Below are positions 55,852 to 64,000 of a stretch of DNA of 64,000 nucleotides, piece by piece. The notes under the pieces are model-generated. The model ran no database searches, was not told where the DNA came from, and saw nothing but the letters and a program-made list of their open reading frames with translations. Position numbers and translations under genes: made by a program. The DNA lies in the NCBI RefSeq assembly GCF_018446385.1, contig NC_055996.1:13255317-13319316 (forward strand), given 5' to 3'. Position 1 is the stretch's first letter. Each line of letters starts with the position of its first letter. The DNA comes from Zingiber officinale. Its lineage: Eukaryota; Streptophyta; Magnoliopsida; Zingiberales; Zingiberaceae.

Positions 55852-57357
55852 TTATTTACGGCACTCTATGGTAGCGCCGTATCTGATCGGAAAGTCCATT
55901 CCAAGGATAACGTCATAGTCGGTCATCTCTAGCACTATCGGATCACAAAAGAGCTCTCTGTCTGCTATAATGAGCCAGTGCGTGGATGCCATGATCTCTC
56001 CTGAAGGCAGTGTCGTCAAAAACTGACCACTGAGTACCTCTGAGGGTATTTCTAATTTTTTGGAGAACATCCTGGCTATATATGAATGGGTTGCCCCAGT
56101 ATCAAATAGAACAATAGCACTATACTGTAAAATGCTAATCTGACCTGTGACAACTGTCGAGGCATTGGCTACGTCCTCTCTGGTGAGTGAGTAGATCCTC
56201 GCATTCGCCATCGCTGGAGGGGCTTCTAATCTGCCCTGGTTGATAAGGGGACCTTCTAGAGCGGCCTGCATCTGATATAACTGAGCTGGCTGGCCTGCAT
56301 ACTGAATCTGTTGTGGCTGAGGAAGACCGGTCTTGTTCGGGCATTGCTTGGCCATGTGCCCTTCTTGTCCACATTCAAAGCATTCTCGTGTGCCCTTGCG
56401 ACAAACCCCTGGGTGGAATTTCCCACAAGTAGCACACTTTGGATAACTGGGTCGCTTGCTAGATGGTCCTCCTTTTGGGTCACTCCCTGATTTACGCTTG
56501 CTGTTGGAGTTCCCTTTCCAGTTAGAGCTGTGGCCTTGCTGTTTTTGAGTGTGAGAGTTTCCTTGGCCTTTGGACTCTGAGGAGACTCGCTTCTGCTGCT
56601 TTATGCTGTTCTGATAATGCTCTGTGGTCAAGGCACTGCTCACTAACTCCTCTGTGGTTTGTGGCCTATGTATGCCACCAGCCACGTTCACTGCGATCTC
56701 TGGCCTCAGCATCTTGAGCATCAACCGGATTCGTTCCTTCTCTGTACTGACTAGCTCTGGGCATAGACGAGCCAACCTGTTGAATTTCTTCACGGCTTCC
56801 TCAACTGAAAGGTTGCCCTGATGAAACTCAGTGAACTCATCGTAGTGGCGGTTTGTAACCCGTATGTGAAAGAACTCCTCGAAGAATTCCTTCTCGAAGT
56901 CAGCCCATGACATCTGATTCACTGGGTGCTTCGTTCTGATTCTTTCCCACCACATGCGTGCGTCTCCTGTCAGGCAGAAGGAGGCACACTTCACCTTCTC
57001 GTGTTCTGGCCAGTCCAGAAGCTCCATCGTGCTCTCCAGTGTTTTGAACCAGGCTTGTGCATCCCATGGTTCACTAGTGCCTGAGAAGTTCTCTGGCTTG
57101 CTGCCACTGGATCGGATAGGCTTCCTTTCTTGGCTCATCTGCTGGGGCTACTGGTGCTGTAGGCTGAGCTGTGGAACTTCTAAGACTTCGGAGTCGCCGA
57201 TTCGGTTCCGGGTGACTGTGGGGTACTCTGATTAGCCTTTAAGGTGGCTATCTCCTGTTTTTGTTCAGCTAGCTGCTGCTGTAACTGTCGAGGAGCTGCT
57301 TGCCTCTTGCAGGGGCTCAGTAGCTAGTGCCCTTCTAGCTGGGCGTCCTCGTGCCAT
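55852..57357 (-). pseudogene. gag: G2 gag and aspartic protease
   Basis: The likely start ATG is at 57357 (MARGRPARRALATEPLQEAS), but a stop and frameshifts follow. From 57138 a 428-codon frame stays open: EPWDAQAWFKTLESTMELL, retrotransposon-gag domain (FFHIRVTNRHYDEFTEF, RLCPELVSTEKERIRLMLK), a Ser/Lys/Gly-rich basic linker, a CCHC knuckle (CFECGQEGHMAKQCP), and the protease with DTGATHSYIARMF (catalytic DTG intact) and VILGMDFPIRYGA. It then stops at 55852. This is the best-preserved coding unit of G2 and is the guide for what G1 lost at its knuckle-integrase join. Confidence 0.92.
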
Positions 57358-57573
57358 TGCTAAAGACATAGAGGACAGAACATGAATAACTATTACAATC
57401 ATAATTGTATAACTATCGTTATCATGTTATATACTATCACATACTATCATGCAGCAGTTTATCTCTAAACATGAACTATAACAAGGAAACAGAAAGCATA
57501 AATAAAGTAGAGGTATTCTTACTTGGAAGTTGCAGGTTCAATGCTGATGTGTGTGTAGGAAGTATGGAACACT

Positions 57574-57585
57574 GCTCTGATACCA
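57574..57585 (-). other. G2 primer-binding site
   Basis: The minus strand reads TGGTATCAGAGC, three bases from the right LTR. Confidence 0.9.
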
Positions 57586-57588
57586 CTC

Positions 57589-59960
57589 TGTAACGACCCG
57601 CCTCCTACTGACTAGGCTGCGAGGCCGATCGCTACAGTTATGCTGTGCTGGACTATTAATGCGGAATGAAAACTGGCTAATTTAAAATTTTACTGAACTA
57701 AATGCTGCAAAGTAAGATAATCTATGCCTCTCGGATGGCCTGCTAGCTGTAATCAGGCACTTCAATCGATCCATAGATCGATTGGGCTGTCGGATCGATC
57801 CCGTGATCGATCCAGCTTGTTCCTGGCACGGAACAACTCTCTGGATCGGTCGGCAGACCGATCCATATGCTCCCTCGCCTCTGTATGCGGCTGGATCGGT
57901 CTATCGACCGATCCAGGAGTACCCTGATCGGTCGGCTAGACCGATCAGTAGCTCACTGATCGGTCGGCTGACCGATCAGTGAGCGTCGGTGCTCTCTGTT
58001 CACACAATGGATCTGTCGGCTGACCGATCCATAACAGAGGCCAACTCTCTGTTCGCGCAAGGATCGGTCGGCTGACCGATCCAGCGGCACAACCCACTCC
58101 TTGATCGGTCTGTACACCGATCAGAGTTCTGATTTCGGCCTGAAACTCTGATTTCGTCCTGAAACTCTTATTTCAGCACTTAGGCGTGCCAAAATCTCAC
58201 ATATGAGTTATACACTACATGAGAAACATTCTAATAACATGAAACTAGTATTCTAAACTTAACATGACACATAGTTCACTGGTTCATAGCATTACACAAC
58301 TAAACGTGCATGAAAGTAAAACACTAAAGAGTTTTACGGTTTAAACTTGCTAAGTCCCCTAAGAATCTTTTATTCCAGTTCCTTCCACACACACCATCTC
58401 TGCATTGGCCTCCAGCTTCCTCTGCTAGTCCATTTTCCTTTTACCTGTATCTGCAGTATAAGGAAAATAGTATCTGTAAGCTAAAAAGCTTAGTAAGAAA
58501 CAATCTACCTCACTAAAACATGCATACGATACAAATATGATTTGAAATCATGCTGTTTGAAAGGATATGCTAAGTATACTGAATAAACTAACATGGCATG
58601 GCATATAAGCATACAATCATGGCATGGCAACTAATCATATGAATCAATAAAGATAACTGAACTGAACATATAATAAGCTAAACTGTAGCTAAACTGATAC
58701 TGAATTCCAACTCAACTAACATAACTAATTTGAGCTTTGAAAACTATTTCATAATAAGTGAAAATACATAATCATGTTGTTTGGGCCCGACAACTGTACT
58801 TGTTGTGCGCGCATCCCTAACCAGACCCGGGTTTGCAAGTCCCGAATTTAGTAGGGTTAACTAGGTTATCTAAACCTAGGGACGACTGAGGGAGTCCAAC
58901 CCAATGGATATCTGATCCAGTACAGTGCCACTGAAAATAAAATACTGAAATAGCTAATACTATTTTGCTGAATCTAGGTTATCTGAACCTAGAACTAGGT
59001 TGTCTGAACCTAGAGGCGACTGTGGGAGCCCACCCATTGGACCGTAGTCCCATATAAGCTAAAAGAAACTAATTTACTGATTTAAATGCTTCTAATGCAT
59101 TTAACTGAGCTATTAAAATGCCTAATTTGCATTTTAACTTAACTAGCTATTTTATCGAACACCTAGTGTGCCCCAACTCTCCCCTCTATTAGGGAGACCA
59201 CTTCTAGGCACCCGACAACGTCTAGGAACTCCCACTGAAGAGGGAATACGTGTCCGGCCCATCTAGAAGTACTCACTAAATCCCTAAATCTGCTAGGAGG
59301 GTCAAATTCACCCTATGCGTCGATAAAAACTGCATATAGCTAAACTAGTGCGTATAAAACCAAACGGAGCTACTTATACCGCAGGTGAGGGGTTTCTTAC
59401 CTTGTGTGCTAGATTTCTTACAAATCTAATTGCTAGAAATTCCGGTGGAGACGACTTCTCGACGATTCGCTCGCGTCCACGTGCTCTACTCGCGGAGGGG
59501 AACGTCCTTGTGTCCGAGATGTCACCGGAAGGCACTCCTATGGCCCTAGGGATGAAACCCTAGGCTTGCTTGGGTGTTGGCGCCAAGAGAGGGAGGAGAG
59601 GGAGAGGTGGCGTCGGTGAGGTTAGGGTGAAGGAGGTTTTTGCCGAACCAAACTAAAAATAACCCAAACCAACTTAAGTTTTTAATTTATATTAAGTGGG
59701 TAACTAGGCCCAACTCAAATATAAATATAAATGTTTCCCTTATCTTTCAGCATGGCCCTGCTGGGTTCACCAGTTACTAAGGCTAACTAAAGGTTTAGCG
59801 GACCCGAGAGGTCCCGGGTTCGATTCCCGCTTAAGTCTTTTTATTCTTCTAATTATTTTTGCTACCTCCGCTACTCGGAAAATTTCGGAAAAATATCTAA
59901 AAATTCCAGAAAAATCTTAGAATAATTCTAATGCAAGTTTGAGAATTTTCGGGCATTACA
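57589..59960 (-). mobile_element. G2 5' LTR (right copy)
   Basis: 2372 bp with intact TGTAACG start. It carries an extra 17-bp or so segment near 58750 (AATAAGTGAAAATACATA) absent from the left copy, the palindrome cluster, and the tRNA-like module (B box GGTTCGATTCC at 59817-59827) with one stem change (CCCGC for CCCGG). Confidence 0.9.
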
Positions 59961-59965
59961 AGTCC

Positions 59966-60245
59966 AGTCTTTCACCTGGTTCGCGACACTAGGACTTTCC
60001 ACCTAGGGTTACCACCCCCTAGGACTTTTGCCTGAAGTCATCGACCTGCCAAGACTTTCCGCATAGGGTTACCACCCCCTATGACCTAGGGTTATCACCC
60101 CCTAGAGTTTTCCCTTTTCCTAACCGCAGCTAGGACTTTCCTGAAATCCTCAAGCAGACTTGTTAGATTACAAAACACCTTAACTTTGAATCCTTTGTCA
60201 TTATCAAAACACGAGTTCGATCGTCGGATGCTTCCCGCACCAACA
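59966..60245 (-). mobile_element. SB 3' LTR, second part
   Basis: It continues the SB LTR after the G2 duplication, with repeated TAGGGTTACCACCCCCTA blocks (60005-60105), and ends CTTCCCGCACCAACA. Confidence 0.85.
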
Positions 60246-61539
60246 ATCTCTCCCTTTTTGATTATGGAAACTCAAATTCAAAGTTAAGTAAACAGACGAA
60301 TTAAATGAACACTTTAACAATGGCAAATTTGCTAAGGAAAAAAATGAACACATTTAACAAAGCAAATTTGCTAAAGTAAACCCTACGAAAGTATAGCGCC
60401 AATTATATGCTCCCCCTTAACTGTTGTTTCCCCTTTAATATTCATTATATGCAAATTTGAATTTTACATTTTTGCTATTCTCCCCCTTTGCCATATATAA
60501 AAAAAATAAGTAAAAATAAGATTTTGAAAAATATTTAATAGTTTAGCTGAGTGAGAAAATATTTAACAGTTTAAATGATGTTAGCTTTTTGGAAACTTAG
60601 AAAAAGTTTCTAGAAAGTGGATCTTTTTGATAGTTTAGTAAAACAATAAATTTTTTTTTTTGAAATCTTTGAAGTAGCTTTGAAATCTTTGCTCTACTTA
60701 AGAAAACAAGAATGTATAAGGTTAGATTTCAAAGTAAGCTCAGTTTTAAAGTTTTGAAAATAAAACTAAGTTCTTTGCAAGTATTGGATTTGAAGGCTAT
60801 GGCTTAGAGAAAAAAACTTAGCTTAATTTTAAATAATACTTATTAAATTTCAGGGCTAGGAGGGAGCAGAGTAGCTAAAAATTTGGTTTAGGTTATTCAT
60901 TCAAAGTCAGTTGGTCCTTAAGTCCAAGCATGAATCATGTTCAATAGATTAACTTACTAGGTATCAGAGCCCTAAAGATCAAACATGCTTAACTAGAAAA
61001 TTGAGTATCCTTTACCAATTGTCTAACCTTTAGCTACTTGCTGATTGCCTATAGGGCAACAACTTTCACATGGTTAGTCAAGTTAAGTCAATTTGGTCTA
61101 GTTAGATTTGACTAGAGCTGGAAGACTTGACTTGATTAATGTATATTCCGTGTTTAACGCCCAGACTCATATTGATGCATAGATATAAGAATTCTTGAGT
61201 CCAGGCTGTACCCTATGCATCTCACGTCATTCTATGTTTTTCAATCACAAACAAGGTATACCTAGGTGTTTGTGAGATGCTCTGGCTTAATTCTAGGGGA
61301 ACAAGATTTCTAGGGAAAGCTTAGGCTAAGTCCAGTTTTTGAAAAGTCTAAAAAAATGGAATTTTGAAAATTATTTTTCCTAGATTTTGAAAGATGATAA
61401 GTAAACTCAGAATTTGTGAAACTGACTAAGCATGCAAATAAGTATATATCACTTCAAGGAAGTCTAACAAAATAAATAGGTAGTGAAGTGAAGGTGTCTA
61501 TCGGCAACAATCCATAGTACAATGCATAAAAGAGTCATA
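60246..61539 (-). other. SB polypurine tract and 3' non-coding region
   Basis: The tract AATCAAAAAGGGAGAGAT (complement of 60246-60263) adjoins the LTR. Further purine tracts on the minus strand lie at 60411-60418 (AAGGGGGA) and 60481-60489 (AAAGGGGGA). The rest is AT-rich with TTTGAAA/CTTAG phrases like SA 40235-41036. No ORF. Confidence 0.7.
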
Positions 61540-62289
61540 TCAAATAGCAGGATCATCTACTCGAGGAGCATCAGCTGGAGGGACATTAGCGGAAGGTGGT
61601 GCATGGGGTTGCTCGGGTGTTGGCTGACCTAGATGTCGTATCTCGTCACGAAGAGACGTAAATCCAGCAGCCATCTTGGACCGAATAGAGAGAACTATCC
61701 GTCGTGTCTGGATGGACTAGACCTCGAGTCGAGCAAGTTTGTCCTCGACGGAGAGTGATGTAGAGGTCGAAGGTCCAGCTGCGGTGGATGGTCCGGCAGA
61801 CAGGGAAGGATCCGCGAAAAGATCCTCAGCTAAGAAATCAGCCCACTCCTCTCCCTCGCCTGGTATATCCTCGGCTGCTGGAGCGATAGGGGCAGCTGCT
61901 GGCTGTGGTCGTCCTGTCCAAGCTAGAACTACATCAGCTGTGATATCAGCACCGGCTAGTCTACAACTACGGGATCCTAGCTCGTCATATATAGTAAGAG
62001 GAATGACTGTCCCCCTGGTCACATCTATACCCTCTATGGTAGAAAAGAAGCGTGTCAAAATATGACAATAGAGCATGTGTACTATCTTGGAAGTGACTGT
62101 CCCAGATGCACAAATAATGTTCTGGAATATATGCAAGGCTATATCGATATCTAGGTTTGATAGGTTCAAAAGTGTAATTAGCAAAGGTATCCCTAAGATG
62201 TATAGTAGGGAATCTGATATCTGTTGATGGAAGTCTAGCTGGAGTAGGATCAACGTGTCGGCGCTTCCTATTTTCAACGATTTTACCAA
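61540..62289 (-). pseudogene. Unidentified ORF carried by SB
   Basis: On the minus strand, 190 codons from 62289 to a TAG at 61719-61717, then 59 more codons in the same frame to a TGA at 61542-61540. The N-terminal two thirds is hydrophobic and helical (ILGIPLLITLLNLSNLDI, VHMLYCHILTRFF, VIPLTIYDELGSRSC). A low-complexity Ala/Pro/Ser/Glu segment follows (AAPIAPAAEDIPGEGEEW, AGPSTAAGPSTSTSLS), then a short helix (VEDKLARLEV) and a Pro-rich tail. It has none of the zinc, DDE, YVDD or protease motifs of pol. The layout recalls plant proteins annotated as putative plant transposon protein, from memory of the style only. A second ATG at 62362 (MPPRYNPNPSRSNST) in another frame may be the original start. 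Confidence 0.5.
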
Positions 62290-62640
62290 AAATTGACCAA
62301 AATAAGCAAAAATTTTACGTAGAATTTGATCGGGAAGGATTGGGATTATACCTAGGAGGCATTGCCAAGTGTTGAGGGAAGATTAAACGGGTTGAAGGCG
62401 CCTTGGTTGCTAGAATCCGCACGCAGAAGACGTGCTCGGCGTCGGCAGAAAACGAACAGAAACAATCTGTTCGTTTCCTAAAGTTGGGAATTGAAGGCGC
62501 CTTAAGCATCTGAAGGCGCCTTAAGTAGCTTTTGGAGGTGCCTCGAATCAATCCGAGGCGCCTTAAGGTGATGCAGCGGGAACTTTCCCGCCGCACTTGG
62601 AGGCGCTTTCCCTTGTGGCAGGCACCTCCACGAGGCGTTT
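62290..62640 (-). other. GGCGCC cluster upstream of SB ORF
   Basis: GGCGCC palindromes in AAGGCGCCTTAAG context occur at 62397, 62496, 62515 and 62557, with decayed copies (GAGGCGCTTT, GGCACCTCC) to 62630. The motif is the one in the SB LTR promoter, but here it is internal. A 93-codon frame overlaps it (62596-62315); I do not treat that as a proven gene. Confidence 0.6.
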
Positions 62641-62679
62641 TTTTTTTAATTTTTTATTTTAGAGTTAATAAAATTTTAA

Positions 62680-63250
62680 AAAATTTTAAAGTTAATTAAA
62701 TTTGAAAAGAGTTTTAAAATAATTTTAAAATTGAGTTAAAAATAATTTTGAAATTGAGTTTTAAAATAATTTTGAACTTGAGTTTTAAAATAATTTTGAA
62801 ATTGAGTTTTAAAATGATTTTGAAATTTAAGTTTTAAAAATAATTTTGAAATTTAAGTTTTAAAAATAATTTTAAAATTTAAGTTTTAAAAATAATTATG
62901 AAATTTAAGTTTTAAAATAATTATTGAAATTTAAGTTTTATAGATAATTTTGAAATTTAAGTTTTAAAACATAATTTTAAAATTTAAGTTTTAAAATAAT
63001 TTTGAAATTTAAGTTTTAAAAATAATTTTGAAATTTAAGTTTTTAAAAATAATTTTGAAATTTAAGTTTTTAAAAATAATTTTGAAATTTAAGTTTTTAA
63101 AAATAATTTTGAAATTTAAGTTTTAAAATAATTTTGAAATTTAAGTTTTTAAAATAATTTTGAAATTTAAGTTTTAAAAATAATTTTGAAATTTAAGTTT
63201 TAAAATAATTTTGAAATTTAAGTTTTAAAAATAATTTTGAAATTTAAGAA
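62680..63250 (-). repeat. AT-rich tandem array in SB
   Basis: About 20 units of 25-29 bp, consensus TTTTAAAATAATTTTGAAAT plus TTAAG, with variable A-runs. It occupies the same position relative to the conserved spacer as the SA array at 27540-27880. Confidence 0.88.
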
Positions 63251-63259
63251 TAATTTGAA

Positions 63260-63830
63260 TTGTTAAGTTCAAGTCAATATTAATTTCTTAGTCATCTCAC
63301 CCGATCTAAATTGTCAATCAGGGAACCCAATAATTGTTGTGAGATGAATTATTGTTGAATTTAAGGGTCTGGTTTAACTTTGTGTTAGATTCAAATTTAG
63401 CTTTGGGTTCAACAAGTAAGCATTCTCTGGATAAACTTCTGGGCTATGGTGAGTCACAAGGAGCTCATTAAAGTAACCATACCTTCGAGGTTTCCCAAAT
63501 AGTCCTACCCATTGAACTTAATACTAATCCTTGGTCTAACTAGTTAGGATTCATTTAAGGGTAGCTTCGGTCAGTTCCACTTGGTCAAATGCACCAGGTC
63601 GAAGCCATATCTTCCTAGGCATGCGATGCTCAAGCTTCCCTAACGTACTATCATCCAAAAACTTCACCAGTACTGTGGATCAAGTTAAACCTAGCCCGTT
63701 TTAATCTAACCTTAATTACCCTTCTGGGTAATGTACTCTTGTTTTACCCATTTCGGGTAGATTAGTTTCAGTTACCCTGTCGGGTAGTTCAGTTGGAGGT
63801 GCCAGCTAGTTTGGATTCTCCATCTATTTT
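63260..63830 (-). other. Spacer conserved between SB and SA
   Basis: The reverse complement matches SA 27040-27530: GGTGCCAGCTAG/CTAGCTGGCACC block, GTACTGGTGAAGTTTTTGG, GATAGTACGTTAGGGAAGC, GCATGCC, AAGATATGG, CACTTGG, CGAAGCTACCC and the ATCAATCAGGGAA region. No frame is open across it, so the conservation is not obviously protein-coding. Confidence 0.75.
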
Positions 63831-64000
63831 TGAATTTTGAATTTATAAGTTAATTTCGAATTTTTAATTTGATTTTGTATTTTGAATTTTGAATTTATAA
63901 TTTATAATTTATAATTTAATTTCGAATTTTTAATTTGATTTTGAATTTTGAATTTATAATTTAATTTTGAATTTTTTATTTTGAATTTTGAATTTTGAAT
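63831..64000 (-). other. AT-rich stretch at right edge
   Basis: Short-period TTTTGAATTTTGAATTTATAA repeats run to the window end. SB gag would be expected beyond the edge. Confidence 0.6.

Larger units (their letters stand above)
50564..59960 (-). mobile_element. G2: Tekay/Del-type chromovirus nested in SB LTR
   Basis: LTRs 50564-52918 (2355 bp) and 57589-59960 (2372 bp) with target duplication AGTCC (50559-50563 and 59961-59965). The left LTR starts TATAACG where the right has TGTAACG, a lost TG end. Internal order on the minus strand: primer site, gag-protease, RT, RNase H, integrase, chromodomain-like tail and polypurine tract. The LTR pair is very similar, yet pol carries many small deletions. 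Its removal restores the SB LTR. Confidence 0.92.
49608..64000 (-). mobile_element. SB: Sirevirus-like element lacking pol, off right edge
   Basis: The 3' LTR is 49608-50563 plus 59966-60245 (1236 bp without G2), ends TGTTGGATCG and CCGCACCAACA. The left flank TGTTG (49603-49607) is the likely target duplication; the other end is outside. Reading the minus strand from the right edge: AT-rich DNA, the spacer shared with SA, an AT tandem array, a GGCGCC cluster, an unidentified ORF, 3' non-coding DNA with purine tracts, polypurine tract and LTR. Protease, integrase, RT and RNase H, which follow the same spacer in SA, are absent here. Confidence 0.8.

Overview
The window is repeat-dense plant nuclear DNA. 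I find no host gene in 64 kb. Nearly everything is LTR retrotransposon sequence, much of it nested, with plant-type Ty1/copia and Ty3/gypsy proteins (UBN2-type gags, CCHC knuckles, YVDD/FIDD reverse transcriptases, DDE integrases, chromodomain-like tails). Mixed Sirevirus-type copia, Tekay/Del-type chromoviruses and Tat-type gypsy elements with long LTRs fit a large-genome angiosperm, possibly a monocot. The species cannot be fixed from this sequence. Names used below (T1, L1-L3, C1, G1-G3, S1, SA, SB, T2) are local labels.

Left part: 1-782 is a truncated Sirevirus-like LTR on the minus strand. It abuts the 5' LTR, primer site and gag start of a Tat-type element (T1, 783-1954). Then come LTR-derived fragments: L1 (1955-4575, plus), L2 (4576-5322, minus, a decayed relative of SB) and L3 (5323-6443, minus).

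Centre: copia element C1 (6444-46010, plus) is the outer shell. Its 5' LTR holds chromovirus G1 (6589-17042, minus, target duplication GTTTT). Its reverse transcriptase is split by an inverted solo LTR of its own family, S1 (21985-24028 plus 42126-42628, duplication TATGG). S1 is split by Sirevirus-like SA (24029-42120, duplication CAACA), and SA's pol is split by chromovirus G3 (28193-38721, minus). This is a four-deep nest, C1 > S1 > SA > G3.

Right part: a decayed Sirevirus LTR remnant (about 46230-46797) lies next to T2, a Tat-type gag-protease-RT-RNase H fragment (46812-49607, minus). T2 is cut at 49607 by the 3' LTR of SB, a Sirevirus-like element on the minus strand that runs off the right edge. 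SB's LTR contains chromovirus G2 (50564-59960, duplication AGTCC). SB shows no pol; in its place is an unidentified ORF of about 250 codons (61540-62289).

No element in the window looks autonomous. G1 lacks protease, RT and RNase H, SA lacks the RT core and RNase H, G3 has an Asn for Asp change in the RT active site, and C1, T2 and G2 carry stops or frameshifts. The most interesting signals are non-coding. Palindrome clusters lie just upstream of the TATA box in the Sirevirus-type LTRs, with an analogous cluster in a gypsy LTR. tRNA-like Pol III box modules sit at matching positions in two chromovirus LTR families. G3 has a triplicated primer-binding site, and SA has paired hairpins at its primer-binding site.
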